The notes under the pieces were generated by a model, which was given only the letters and a program-made list of their open reading frames with translations, was not told the DNA's origin and searched no databases. From a virus, in IMG/VR virus record IMGVR_UViG_3300020056_000048, positions 1 to 45,915 of that record: 45,915 nucleotides of DNA. One strand, 5' to 3'. Numbering within the stretch: the stretch's first letter is position 1; every line of letters starts with the position of its first letter. Made by a program: the position numbers and the translations under genes. Below, one piece after another: positions 33,326 through 42,033 of the stretch.

Positions 33326-33741
33326 AATAGCCCCGGAAATGCTTCTTCAATAAGTTTAGATGTAATTCCCTTATATGGGATTTTTTTATCTTTGACTGCC
33401 AAAAGAAGTTTTGCTTCTTCTGGGTGAATTGATTCTAATACTTGAATAAACAATGTTTCTCGTCGAATTGGATGTAAATTCTCGTTGCCACCTTCAATAA
33501 ACAAATACAAACGACGTGCTTCGTTATATAAGCCATTATCGTTTTCTTCTGCTTCTTCAAACTCACGATACGGTGGATTACCATCAGGCAAAGCCCAAAC
33601 AATTGATGGGTCGAAAGCATACTTAAATAATTGAAGCATGACTTTATTTGGATGGTGTGATTTAAGAAACTTTACCTTTTCTTTACGAGAAGAGATCTCT
33701 GAAGCTTCTTTAAGAATTTTACTAACGCGGGGAAGTGCCAT
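33322..33741 (-). CDS. DUF6433-like conserved T4-superfamily protein
   Basis: 139 residues. I recognise the pattern FDPSIVWALPDGNPPY, LYNEARRLYLFIEGG, ETLFIQVLESIHPEEAKLLL and DKKIPYKGITSKLIEEAFPG from a family frequent in marine T4-like phages (DUF6433 by memory). Its function is unknown; it typically lies beside RNase H and DNA metabolism genes, as here (one base from rnh). It is predicted helical and soluble. Confidence 0.85.
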   Translation of the reverse strand: MALPRVSKILKEASEISSRKEKVKFLKSHHPNKVMLQLFKYAFDPSIVWALPDGNPPYREFEEAEENDNGLYNEARRLYLFIEGGNENLHPIRRETLFIQVLESIHPEEAKLLLAVKDKKIPYKGITSKLIEEAFPGLL

Positions 33742-33742
33742 T

Positions 33743-34594
33743 TTAAAACTCGCTAATATTTTCCATAAGATTTTTTAATTTGTTTTTGATAAAGTAGTTA
33801 AATAGCTTATCTCTACTTTTACCATCTTGGTTATCATATTGATCGTAAACCTGATTAATAATTCTTTCAGGTATTTCTTTCAGATCAATAAGCATTCTAT
33901 TACGACAAAAATTCTGATAAATTTCTTGTGGCCATTCTGATCCTTCCGTATTTAAAAGCTCATGCATTTTTTTAACACGCAATGGTTTTTGTCGAGAGTC
34001 ACTGACAAATGTATCGTCAGCGCTCAACACATTTGGTACACCATCACCAACATCACCTTTCATAATATGTTCATTGAGGAATGAGTCAGGATCATTGCAT
34101 TTAATCCAACGCTTACGAACTGGATCATATTGACTTACATTAGAATACTTTTGTAATTGCTGAAAGTCTTTATCACCTGATAAAATAAGAATAGCATCAC
34201 CGCCTAACTCTCTTCCATACTTAGCGCAAAGCGCCCCGATAACATCGTCGGCCTCTGCAGTTTCAACTTGGATAGTACGATATGGAAAGTATTCTTTAAG
34301 TTCGTCGCGGATTTTGTTGAGTGATTGAAAAATGGAATTCCAATCGAGATCTGATTGCTCTCTGCTCTTTTTACGACCAGCTTTATAGTAGGGAAAAATA
34401 TTTCTTCGCCAATAGTTTTTATCGTCGCAAGCAATAACAAGTTCGCCATACTCTTTACCAAACTTAACGAGATTATATCGAATAGAATTAAGAATCATAT
34501 GCCGTAAAATATTCTCATCGACATCTACTTTATGGCCACCAAGAGAAACCATAAGATTAGCAATCATTACTTGGTTAAGGTCTAAAATAATCAC
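33743..34594 (-). CDS. rnh: RNase H / 5'-3' FEN-type exonuclease
   Basis: 283 residues (T4 Rnh: 305), FEN-1 superfamily. Metal-binding acids are visible in order: D5 (MIILDLNQ), DD in VIACDDKNYWRR, the EADD cluster in VETAEADDVIGAL, and D-x-D in LSGDKDFQQL. GDVGDGVPNV is the helix-hairpin-type DNA-binding loop. It removes RNA primers from lagging-strand fragments. The start is a GTG with GAAGGA upstream, 27 bases after the -10 box of its own strong promoter. Confidence 0.94.
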   Translation of the reverse strand: MIILDLNQVMIANLMVSLGGHKVDVDENILRHMILNSIRYNLVKFGKEYGELVIACDDKNYWRRNIFPYYKAGRKKSREQSDLDWNSIFQSLNKIRDELKEYFPYRTIQVETAEADDVIGALCAKYGRELGGDAILILSGDKDFQQLQKYSNVSQYDPVRKRWIKCNDPDSFLNEHIMKGDVGDGVPNVLSADDTFVSDSRQKPLRVKKMHELLNTEGSEWPQEIYQNFCRNRMLIDLKEIPERIINQVYDQYDNQDGKSRDKLFNYFIKNKLKNLMENISEF

Positions 34595-34620
34595 AATATA
34601 TTTCCTTCACAATTTTATAT

Positions 34621-34649
34621 ATTCTACCACAATCACACAAAAATGTCAA
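34621..34649 (-). promoter_or_regulatory. Strong early promoter of rnh
   Basis: Minus strand TTGACA (34649-34644), 17 bases ending TTGTGG, TAGAAT (34626-34621), extended -10 included. The -35 box directly abuts the TAG of the 106-aa gene (34650-34652). The first 12 bases (TTGACATTTTTG) are identical to the DUF932 promoter. Confidence 0.88.
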
Positions 34650-34970
34650 CTAGAAAAAGTCAAATTCTAATTGATCAGGATTTTCGAACATGACATAATT
34701 TTGGTCAGTATATAGTGTTTGCGAGAATCCTTGCATGGGATGAGTAATAGAATTAAACTTAAAGACGAGAGATCTTAGTGATTCAAACATGAGAGATATA
34801 TCGTATACGTAATCTTCGTTAGATATATCATAACCATCATGGTGTAACTCTGTTAAAAGAAATCCAGCGTATTGATCGCACATATCCTCTAGATCTTCAG
34901 AGGCAGGTTTAAATTCTGCGTCGAGTCTTCTTTCAATAGGAAATCTGATAACATTGTTTTTTTCTTCCAT
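34650..34970 (-). CDS. Acidic conserved phage protein, function unknown
   Basis: 106 residues from the ATG at 34970; a TTG at 34985 overlapping the glycosyltransferase stop is an alternative start. The beginning EEKNNVIRFPIERRL is a motif found on small proteins of many T4-like phages. It is acidic overall, with helices around EDLEDMCDQYAGFLLTELHH, and ends in DFF. No enzyme motif. It is the last gene of the segment upstream of the rnh promoter. Confidence 0.75.
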   Translation of the reverse strand: MEEKNNVIRFPIERRLDAEFKPASEDLEDMCDQYAGFLLTELHHDGYDISNEDYVYDISLMFESLRSLVFKFNSITHPMQGFSQTLYTDQNYVMFENPDQLEFDFF

Positions 34971-34981
34971 GAATATATTTA

Positions 34982-35977
34982 TCAAGTTCCATATCTAAAC
35001 ATTTTCCCCTGTATAGATCTATCTTTTGTATTTTCTATTAAACTTGTCAACATAGCGTTCCACTCATGTGTCCTACGTTCCCAACCATAAAATACATTAG
35101 AATAAGAAGATGCAGAACTATTAGGCTGATAATTTTCTTTAGCCTTTGTAACTGCGTTATCTAAAATGTTGTAAAAGATACCTGCATGCTGATTTACATC
35201 TTCATGCAATTGATACATTTGATTCCAATTGGCTGCTGTTTCTGGCAGGGCAGCATAGTTAGAATGAATGCAAATAAGTCCTGCCGACATAGCTTCCATT
35301 AAACACAAACAAGAAGTTTCAGCCCAAATAGATGGGTAAGCAAAAATATGAGATTTTTTAAGTGTATCTCTAATAACAGAATTGTCTACTGTTCCGTGAT
35401 TAGTGATATGTGGATGCTCATCCATTTTATCAAACAAATCTTTAAACTGCTCATCTCGTTGTTCCCAACCATAAAGCTTAAAAGATGAGAAAACATCAAG
35501 ATGAATATTATCATGCTTTTCACAAAGAGCTTGAAATACTGGAATTAAGATTTGCAAACCACGATGAGGAGTAGGCGTATATACAATGTTAACACCATCT
35601 TTGGTATCAGGTTTTTCATGCTCTTCAATTGGATCAATAGCGTTATGCAATACTACGCACTTCGACCAAGGAATACCATAGGCTTGCATATAACCTTGCA
35701 TTTGCCAATTAGATACAAACACAAACTTATGAAACTTTTCTTGCTCATCTTTATCTTTGAGAAATTCAGATTCAGGATCACCTGGTAAATCATGAGCCCA
35801 GAAAATCCGAACTTTATCTTCCTGTAATTCTCTAACTCTCGATGAAACAATCTGGCATTCTTTTAAAAGATCTTTATTAACTCTTTCGGCAAGTTCTATT
35901 GTCATTTTTTCGGTGCCGCCCATCGAGTTTTCATTTGTTTCATTGCGAACAAATACGCTATCACGAATCTCAGCCAT
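34982..35977 (-). CDS. Glycosyltransferase, GT4/GT-B type
   Basis: 331 residues. The NSMGGTEKMTIELAERV glycine loop is near the start, FVFVSNWQMQGYM in the linker and VVLHNAIDP at the domain junction. The GT4 Glu-x7-Glu motif is in the C-terminal domain (SIWAETSCLCLMEAMSAGLI, SNYAALPET). Phage GT-B enzymes transfer sugars onto modified DNA bases, host surface or virion proteins; the acceptor cannot be told from sequence. Neighbours are nucleotide metabolism genes, which makes DNA modification one possibility. Confidence 0.88.
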   Translation of the reverse strand: MAEIRDSVFVRNETNENSMGGTEKMTIELAERVNKDLLKECQIVSSRVRELQEDKVRIFWAHDLPGDPESEFLKDKDEQEKFHKFVFVSNWQMQGYMQAYGIPWSKCVVLHNAIDPIEEHEKPDTKDGVNIVYTPTPHRGLQILIPVFQALCEKHDNIHLDVFSSFKLYGWEQRDEQFKDLFDKMDEHPHITNHGTVDNSVIRDTLKKSHIFAYPSIWAETSCLCLMEAMSAGLICIHSNYAALPETAANWNQMYQLHEDVNQHAGIFYNILDNAVTKAKENYQPNSSASSYSNVFYGWERRTHEWNAMLTSLIENTKDRSIQGKMFRYGT

Positions 35978-36159
35978 TACAATTCTTCTCTATCTTTTTT
36001 CAAATTATCATTCTTTACAGATTGAACTACACCACGATTTCCTTGGTTACTTTTTGCAGTAAATGGAAATAAACAAAGTGTATAGCCATTGCTATCTTTA
36101 ACAGATCCCATAGGATAAACAATCTGATTTGTCTTTTTTACACGCCAAACGTCTAACAT
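35977..36159 (-). CDS. Small protein, function unknown (60 aa)
   Basis: 60 residues: a compact beta-type N-terminus (VWRVKKTNQIVYPMGSVKDS, GYTLCLFPFTAKS) and a basic C-terminus. It overlaps the stop or start of both neighbours by one base (TAATG twice), which supports real translation. No family recognised. Confidence 0.7.
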   Translation of the reverse strand: MLDVWRVKKTNQIVYPMGSVKDSNGYTLCLFPFTAKSNQGNRGVVQSVKNDNLKKDREEL

Positions 36160-36413
36160 TATAAACTAACTCCTTTGAGCATATCATTCATTTCAATATG
36201 ATTTTGATAATCGGCAACATATACATCATCAATCATAATATGTGGAAAGCCTTCTTGATCTGGAAACTGATCTAAGAAATCATCAATATCAACATCTGCT
36301 GATTCATCAGCGCCAACTTTAAGTTCTGTATACTCGATGTTGTTCTCTACAAAATAATCTTTTGCTACAACGCAGTGGCCACACCCATCGAGTGAATACA
36401 TTACAACTTTCAT
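36159..36413 (-). CDS. Glutaredoxin-like protein (NrdC-type)
   Basis: 84 residues (T4 NrdC: 87). The redox motif C11-G-H-C14 follows the first beta strand, the cis-proline is in GFPHIMID (P57), and the acidic helix between has the usual length. It likely reduces the NrdA C-terminal cysteine pair; nrdA and nrdB are encoded just upstream in the same transcript. The insertion VGADESADVDIDDF before the cis-Pro is rather acidic. Confidence 0.9.
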   Translation of the reverse strand: MKVVMYSLDGCGHCVVAKDYFVENNIEYTELKVGADESADVDIDDFLDQFPDQEGFPHIMIDDVYVADYQNHIEMNDMLKGVSL

Positions 36414-36829
36414 TTTATTTCCTCTAAATGTCTTCCGTTAATTTTTCCGCCAACAAACTCGTTATAATAATCTTCTCGCAATAAAACATTTCTGTCGACT
36501 TGTTCTTTGAGTTCATAGTAAGCACATTGTGTTTTGCTATTACATAATAATAACACATGTCGCTCGATTTTGTCAATACCTATTTGCTCAATGTCTTGTA
36601 ATAAAGATTTACTGGATCCATAATATTTTTTCCAGTCTGATTCGACTCTAACCTTTTTTCTTTTTCCTTTAACACTGCGCACTGCACGAGTCCAAAAGAA
36701 CTTTTTACCTATGTATTGACGATTGTTTTGTTTGTTTTTGAGAAGATACACCATGCCGACATAGTTTTTTACGTCTTCACTCTGCAATGTTTTGCCATGA
36801 TAAATCCACGGGTTTGGGTAGTCTGACAT
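36410..36829 (-). CDS. GIY-YIG-like nuclease domain protein
   Basis: 139 residues. GMVYLL (25-30) and QYIGKKFF (38-45) correspond to the GIY and YIG strands, with a Lys-rich segment, KKYYGSS, and YYELKEQ carrying the candidate metal-binding Glu. The FVGGKI end is typical of phage members. The GIY motif is degenerate (MVY), so activity is not assured. The N-terminus overlaps the dCMP deaminase gene by 53 bases. It may be a free-standing homing-type endonuclease or a phage-specific nuclease of unknown role. Confidence 0.75.
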   Translation of the reverse strand: MSDYPNPWIYHGKTLQSEDVKNYVGMVYLLKNKQNNRQYIGKKFFWTRAVRSVKGKRKKVRVESDWKKYYGSSKSLLQDIEQIGIDKIERHVLLLCNSKTQCAYYELKEQVDRNVLLREDYYNEFVGGKINGRHLEEIK

Positions 36830-37268
36830 ATTTTATTATAATATTAGATTCTTCAAAGAGCTGCTTTGTAAATTCAAAACTATCATTCCACTTTTGTTTA
36901 TCAAAACAACTCTCTTCGATTATAACTTTTTTGATGCCAACTTGGATAACTCCCTTTGCGCATTCAGAACATACTGGAAGTCCATAAACATATAAACTAG
37001 CACCGGCTAATGATATACCATTTAAACATGCATTGTATATACAATTTTTTTCTGCATGTACTACATATTTATATTTTTGTTCACGGTCGTTTAAACGTTC
37101 CTCGGTGTCATCGATTCCAGCTGGAAATCCATTATAACCAGTGCTTAGTATTTTTCTATTTTTACCTACAGTTACAGCACCTACTTGCCTTGATGGATCT
37201 TTGGACCAAGTTGAAACTTCCTTGGCCATAGCCATAAAGCGTTCATCCCATTTCCCAATCTTCATCAT
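36777..37268 (-). CDS. cd: dCMP deaminase
   Basis: 163 residues (T4 Cd: 193). The zinc site is complete: H71-A-E73 (VVHAEKNCIYNA) and P98-V-C100-S-E-C103. The N-terminal WSKDPSRQVGAVTV and GYNGFPAGIDD are typical of dCMP deaminases. It converts dCMP to dUMP to supply thymidylate synthesis. Two adjacent ATG codons begin the frame; either is possible. The 5' end overlaps a zinc-ribbon gene by 26 bases and the 3' end overlaps the GIY-YIG-like gene by 53. Confidence 0.93.
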   Translation of the reverse strand: MMKIGKWDERFMAMAKEVSTWSKDPSRQVGAVTVGKNRKILSTGYNGFPAGIDDTEERLNDREQKYKYVVHAEKNCIYNACLNGISLAGASLYVYGLPVCSECAKGVIQVGIKKVIIEESCFDKQKWNDSFEFTKQLFEESNIIIKYVRLPKPVDLSWQNIAE

Positions 37269-37419
37269 ATTCTTCCAAATCTAATAATTCAATACTGCAC
37301 ACTGGACAATAACTAATTTCAACATCATCTAATTCATAGTTAGCATCGCGAATAATAACATCCATCTTTACTTCGCACGACTGACACTTAATAGTTTGTT
37401 TGACAATGTTTTTCGACAT
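37243..37419 (-). CDS. Small zinc-ribbon protein (58 aa)
   Basis: 58 residues with C12-Q-S-C15 and C38-P-V-C41, a classic zinc ribbon, followed by an acidic C-terminus (LLDLEEYDEDWEMG). The ATG overlaps the nrdB stop (TAATG) and the frame runs 26 bases into the dCMP deaminase gene. The pairs CxxC-x22-CPVC are of the kind seen in small phage transcription or redox proteins; its role is unknown. Confidence 0.8.
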   Translation of the reverse strand: MSKNIVKQTIKCQSCEVKMDVIIRDANYELDDVEISYCPVCSIELLDLEEYDEDWEMG

Positions 37420-38462
37420 TAAAGTGAAAATCCTTTAAAAGTTGAATCATCTAAATCCTTTTTGATTCCACCTACAATGTATGAAGTGATTTCTGTTTCT
37501 TGTGGTGCAACTTGTACTTCTGCTCCGCTAATCCACTTTTGTGTCCAAGGCAAAGGATCTGTTGTACCACGTGAATTACTTAAACCAATTGCATACATTC
37601 TTTTGTTTGTAATAAAGTCTACGTAGTTTGAAAGCAACTCATAATTAAGACCAATCATTGAACCATCTTTAAACAAATACTTTGCCCACTCTTTTTCTTG
37701 ATTAGATACATCTTCAAAGATTTGTAAAACAGTTTCCCTTTCTTTTTCAGCAATCTTAGCAAACTCTTTATCTTCCTTTGGAAGTAATTTAATAAGTTGT
37801 TGAGTAGATGCCATGTGCACGTTCTCATCACGTGCAATAAACTTAATAATTTTTGCGTTGCCTTCCATTTTCTTAAGTTCAGCGAATGCCCAGCTGCAAG
37901 CAAATGAAACATAGAATCTAATACCTTCAAGTGCATTGACTGCATTCACTGCAAGCCATAGATTTCTCTTCGTTGGTTTATTAATTACATCATCATAATA
38001 CTTAGAAATAGATTGTGCACAATCAACTATTTCTTCGATGTCTAACATTTCATCAAACACTTTCGATGGATCAGAATAAATGTTACGAATAATGTGAGTG
38101 TAAGATCGTGAATGAATAGTCTCACTAAATGTCCAAGTAAGAATCCAATTTTCTAACTCGGGCAATGAGCAAATAGGTAAGAACGCTTCAGCTGGTGCTC
38201 GGCCTTGCACAGAATCCAAAAGAATTTGGCGCTTTAAGTTACTAGTAAAGATATGCTGCTCATGCTCAGTAAGACTCTTAAAGTCTTTGCTATCGCGACT
38301 AATATCAACTTCTTCTGGTCGCCAAAAGAAACCTAGTTGTTTATCAGTTAACGTTTCAAAAATACGATAACGCTGTTTATCATAACGAGCAATATTAACA
38401 CGCTCTCCAAAGAAAGCAGGCTGTGATTGTGCATCGATTTTTTTTGTAGTAAATACTGACAT
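37419..38462 (-). CDS. nrdB: Ribonucleotide reductase class Ia, small subunit
   Basis: 347 residues (T4 NrdB: 388). All R2 metal ligands are present: D83, E114, H117 (SETIHSRSYTH), E179, E213 and H216 (RDENVH), as well as radical Tyr Y121. The C-terminus differs in length from T4. It builds the diferric-tyrosyl radical that NrdA uses to make deoxynucleotides. It lies 10 bases after nrdA and is coupled to the following zinc-ribbon gene. Confidence 0.96.
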   Translation of the reverse strand: MSVFTTKKIDAQSQPAFFGERVNIARYDKQRYRIFETLTDKQLGFFWRPEEVDISRDSKDFKSLTEHEQHIFTSNLKRQILLDSVQGRAPAEAFLPICSLPELENWILTWTFSETIHSRSYTHIIRNIYSDPSKVFDEMLDIEEIVDCAQSISKYYDDVINKPTKRNLWLAVNAVNALEGIRFYVSFACSWAFAELKKMEGNAKIIKFIARDENVHMASTQQLIKLLPKEDKEFAKIAEKERETVLQIFEDVSNQEKEWAKYLFKDGSMIGLNYELLSNYVDFITNKRMYAIGLSNSRGTTDPLPWTQKWISGAEVQVAPQETEITSYIVGGIKKDLDDSTFKGFSL

Positions 38463-38472
38463 TAAATCCTCT

Positions 38473-40755
38473 TTATAGTTTACAGCTGTCGCATTCTTCT
38501 TCTACAACAGGTTCCAGTTCTTCGGGCGGGTCTCGTGTATCTTCAATCTCACCTGCTCCATCAAATGTATTATTATAATATAATTGCTTGCCACCATACT
38601 TATAAAACATCAGAATGTGCTTAAGCATTTCACTTAAAGGAATTTTTTCTTCACCATAGTGTAATGGGTTATAACTTGTATTAACAGAAATACCTTGGTC
38701 AATAAACTTTTGAAGTATTGCCATGATTTTAAGATAACCTTCTGGAGATTTTTGATCCCATAAGAGATCGTATTTATTCTTTAGGCTTCTTATACTTGGA
38801 ACTACTTGTTTTAACACACCATCCTTTGATTGCTTAACTGAGATGAGCGATCGAGGTGGTTCAATACCATTTGTACTATTACTGATTTGTGCTGAAGTTT
38901 CAGCAGGCATTAGCGCCATTAATGTAGAATTACGAATACCAAAATTTTCAAGTTGAGCTCTTAGTCCATCCCAATCCATTTTATATTCTGGCTTGACCAA
39001 TTCATCTACATCTTTTTTGTAAGTATCAATTGGTAAGATCCCATCGTTATATCGTGTTTCATCTGACTTTAGGCATGGTTGTTTTTCTACAGCAAGGTCG
39101 GCTGACGCCTGAATAAGATAATAAGACCAAGCTTCTGCATACTCATGAATAAGCTCAAGGTTAGGATCTTGATAGTTAGTATCATTCTTAGCTAGCCAAT
39201 GAGCAAAATTGATAATACCAATACCCAATGGGCGACGATTCATAGTACCACGATGAGCTGCAACAACAGGATAATCTTGATAGCTTAATAAAGCATCCAA
39301 AGCTCGTACTGCGAGAGTACATGGCTTTTCAAAATCTTGTGGCTTACGAATCATGCCCCAGTTAATTGCAGCGAGTGTACATAAACTAATTTCACCTTCG
39401 GGATCATCGATACTTTTAAGTGGTGTTGTTGGTAGATTAATTTCACAACATAGGTTTGATTGATAAATCGTAGCTTTGTTTTTATCAAACGCACCATGAT
39501 CATTAGCATGATCAACATTCATTAAATAAATTCTTCCAGTGTCTTTTCTTTCTTGCGCAAACGCAGAGAAAAGATCTGAAGCTAACATAGTCTTTTTACG
39601 AATAGATGTTTTACGCTCGTACTTTTCATACAGTTCTTTAAACTTATCTGCGTCAGTAAAGAAAGCTTCATACAAATCAGGCACGTCATGTGGAGAAAAT
39701 AAAGTAATATTGCCACCACTAATAAGACGCTCGTACATAACACGATTAAATTGTACACCATAATCCATGTGTCTTACGCGTGTTTCTTCTGTTCCTTTGT
39801 TGTTTTTAAGAACTAAAAGATCTTCGACTTCGTAGTGCCAGATGGGGTAGTAGACAGTAGCCGCACCGCCGCGGACACCACCTTGACTACAAGACTTAAC
39901 AGCAGATTGGAAATACTTAAGAAAAGGAATAATGCCAGTGTGAGAAGTATCACCATTACGGACAGCGGAACCGATAGCGCGTATACGACCAGCTCCGACA
40001 CCGATCCCGGCTTTTTGAGAAACATATTTGACGATTGCTGATGATGTTGCATTGATAGAATCCAGTGAGTCATCTGTTTCAATAAGAACACAAGATGAGA
40101 ATTGACGTTGTGGTGTACGTACACCTGCCATGATTGGTGTGGGTAAACTAATTTCAAAATTACTTAACGCGTTATAAAGATCAACTACCCATTGCAATTT
40201 ATTTTCTTTGTAATCGTGGAATAAAGTCATAGCAATGCACATCATTGCCATTTGTGGTGTTTCAAAGATTTGACCATTAGTACGATCTTTAACGAGATAC
40301 TTTCCTCGCATTTGTTCCATCGCCGCATAGGTCAAAGCGAAGTCGCGATCGTGATCGATCTTACTATCTAAATATTCGATTTCTTCGCGTGTATAATTAT
40401 CCATTAACACACCATCATACCTAAACTCACCGACATTCATTACAATATGTTCGACAAGAGACGGAGGCTCGAACTGGCCATAGACTTCTTTGCGTAGTCC
40501 ATAATTAATAAGACGGCCAGCTACGTACTGATAGTTAGGTGTTTCTTCACTAATCATATCAGCCGCGGCTTTAATAAGTGTCTCTTGAATATCAACAGTT
40601 TTTACATTATTATAAAACTGAATATGAGTTTTAATTTCAAGATCTGAGACAGAAACACCAGACAAACCTTCACACGCAAAGTTAGCTACCTTATGAAACT
40701 TTTCGAGATCGAGTAATTCTTTATCACCATTTCTTTTGGTTACATAGATTTCCAT
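38473..40755 (-). CDS. nrdA: Ribonucleotide reductase class Ia, large subunit
   Basis: 760 residues (T4: 754). An ATP-cone domain occupies about 3-90. Catalytic residues are seen in order: C222 (FSSCVLIE), the N-x-C-x-E triad (SNLCCEINLP), the second active-site Cys (EISLCTLAAINW), the Tyr pair (KQLYYNN), and the C-terminal redox pair CDSCKL. The sequence is continuous, with no intron or split, unlike some T4-like nrdA genes. It is the main gene of the early nucleotide-metabolism operon. Confidence 0.97.
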   Translation of the reverse strand: MEIYVTKRNGDKELLDLEKFHKVANFACEGLSGVSVSDLEIKTHIQFYNNVKTVDIQETLIKAAADMISEETPNYQYVAGRLINYGLRKEVYGQFEPPSLVEHIVMNVGEFRYDGVLMDNYTREEIEYLDSKIDHDRDFALTYAAMEQMRGKYLVKDRTNGQIFETPQMAMMCIAMTLFHDYKENKLQWVVDLYNALSNFEISLPTPIMAGVRTPQRQFSSCVLIETDDSLDSINATSSAIVKYVSQKAGIGVGAGRIRAIGSAVRNGDTSHTGIIPFLKYFQSAVKSCSQGGVRGGAATVYYPIWHYEVEDLLVLKNNKGTEETRVRHMDYGVQFNRVMYERLISGGNITLFSPHDVPDLYEAFFTDADKFKELYEKYERKTSIRKKTMLASDLFSAFAQERKDTGRIYLMNVDHANDHGAFDKNKATIYQSNLCCEINLPTTPLKSIDDPEGEISLCTLAAINWGMIRKPQDFEKPCTLAVRALDALLSYQDYPVVAAHRGTMNRRPLGIGIINFAHWLAKNDTNYQDPNLELIHEYAEAWSYYLIQASADLAVEKQPCLKSDETRYNDGILPIDTYKKDVDELVKPEYKMDWDGLRAQLENFGIRNSTLMALMPAETSAQISNSTNGIEPPRSLISVKQSKDGVLKQVVPSIRSLKNKYDLLWDQKSPEGYLKIMAILQKFIDQGISVNTSYNPLHYGEEKIPLSEMLKHILMFYKYGGKQLYYNNTFDGAGEIEDTRDPPEELEPVVEEECDSCKL

Positions 40756-40959
40756 TTATTTGAAAACTCCATAGCGTTGGACCCAATTTTCTGCCAGATC
40801 CTCTGCCATAAAAATAGAGTGATTTTCGAGAAGCTCCGTTCTCTTAAGTTTTTCGTTTTCATAGAGTCGAACAACATAGTGATATTCATCTCTTGCAACA
40901 GTTGCGCGACGTTTATGATCGGGATTATAATATCGAGATAGTTCTGTTTCTTTTTTCAT
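40756..40959 (-). CDS. Small charged protein between primase and nrdA
   Basis: 67 residues from the ATG at 40959, which overlaps the primase TGA (ATGA) and has GGAAAAGA upstream; a GTG at 40971 is an in-frame alternative. A basic first half (YYNPDHKRRATVARDEYHYV) is followed by an acidic helix. No family recognised. Its stop directly abuts the nrdA ATG, so it may serve partly to couple translation. Confidence 0.72.
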   Translation of the reverse strand: MKKETELSRYYNPDHKRRATVARDEYHYVVRLYENEKLKRTELLENHSIFMAEDLAENWVQRYGVFK

Positions 40960-41966
40960 ATTCTTTTCCACGCAGTATAAAGTAGTTTTGCTTCAAGTCC
41001 AGTAGATATATTATTATACAAAAGCTGATTAATGTCAATCGATTGGTTTTCTAATATCATATCATTGACGTCTTTTTGTTTAATCGCTTCTGGCCAAATA
41101 ACTACCTTATGGTTTTTATCAATTACCTTTTGTATTTTTTTACATGTTTCTTTTGATCTTGGCTCGTTATCGTATACGAACACCGAATGTTCATTGACTA
41201 AATTCCAATCTATAGAACCACCTGCCATGGCTAGAGAATTGTCGACAAACATAGAATCAATAGGACCTTCCAATATATAATGAGTCTTGGTACGATCACA
41301 AGTATCAAGCCCGAAAACTTTTGGACTATTATTATCTATCATGATTGTAATGTACCTTATTGAGTCCGGTGCAAGTGATCTGCCCTGTATACCAATTAAT
41401 TCTTTCTTTTCATTGAGAAAAGGTATAACTAACCGGGACTCGTCAGACTTCGTATCAAATTTATTAGGTACTAACGTATTAACAAACTCCTTAAATTTCG
41501 GAGCATAGTATAATTTATAATGATACGAACTTGGGATTTTACGATGCATCACATATTTTTTAAATACATGATTATGATCTAAAGATGAGATCTTTTGAAG
41601 CTTATCTAAACCAGACTTCTTTGCAAAGACAGGTGTTTTCATTTTTTCAGCAAACAACTCAGCGTCTGACTTTACTCTTTCCTTTTTAGTAAAACCAGTA
41701 GATAGCTTTTCTTTAATATATTCTTTATAGACAATAGGATCTATAGTTTGTAGAAACTTATCGATACCTAAAGTAATGTTGCAATTATGACAATGGTATA
41801 GATAACCACCATCAGACTTTTCAAAGATAAAACCACGTGCTTTGTACTTGTTCTTTTGTGAGTCACCGCAGACAGGACATCTGAAGTTGTATAGATTATT
41901 CTTAACACGCTTGAATCGGTCTAGTCTGTTAGACACCAATCCAATATACTTCTGTTCCAGCCACAT
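40956..41966 (-). CDS. 61: DNA primase (T4 gp61-like)
   Basis: 336 residues (T4 gp61: 342). The zinc-binding domain has C30-P-V-C33 and C59-H-N-C62. The Toprim core follows, with ILEGPIDSMF (catalytic Glu) and VFVYDNEPRS (acidic metal motif). It makes RNA primers with the gp41 helicase. It has its own early promoter (41999-42026), and the next genes follow without a gap. Confidence 0.93.
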   Translation of the reverse strand: MWLEQKYIGLVSNRLDRFKRVKNNLYNFRCPVCGDSQKNKYKARGFIFEKSDGGYLYHCHNCNITLGIDKFLQTIDPIVYKEYIKEKLSTGFTKKERVKSDAELFAEKMKTPVFAKKSGLDKLQKISSLDHNHVFKKYVMHRKIPSSYHYKLYYAPKFKEFVNTLVPNKFDTKSDESRLVIPFLNEKKELIGIQGRSLAPDSIRYITIMIDNNSPKVFGLDTCDRTKTHYILEGPIDSMFVDNSLAMAGGSIDWNLVNEHSVFVYDNEPRSKETCKKIQKVIDKNHKVVIWPEAIKQKDVNDMILENQSIDINQLLYNNISTGLEAKLLYTAWKRI

Positions 41967-41998
41967 AATAACATAACCAATATTGAAACCTTAGATCT

Positions 41999-42026
41999 AT
42001 TATACCCAGTTACTCGAAAATGTCAA
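41999..42026 (-). promoter_or_regulatory. Early promoter of the primase-nrd operon
   Basis: Minus strand TTGACA (42026-42021), 16 bases ending TGGG, TATAAT (42004-41999). Both hexamers match consensus; it starts 7 bases after the stop of the 92-aa gene. Confidence 0.85.
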
Positions 42027-42033
42027 CCGAATA

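Noticed and set aside
36541-36595. TTGACA-like box on the minus strand inside the GIY-YIG-like gene
   Set aside because: The matching -10 (TTATTA) is poor and no gene start follows closely.
37066-37073. TATAAATA on the minus strand inside the dCMP deaminase gene
   Set aside because: It encodes conserved residues ahead of the HAE motif and lies about 240 bases before the next gene start; treated as coincidence.
41013-41038. TTGACA and TATAAT on the minus strand inside the primase 3' end
   Set aside because: The spacing is only 14 bases, outside the functional range, and the bases encode primase residues.
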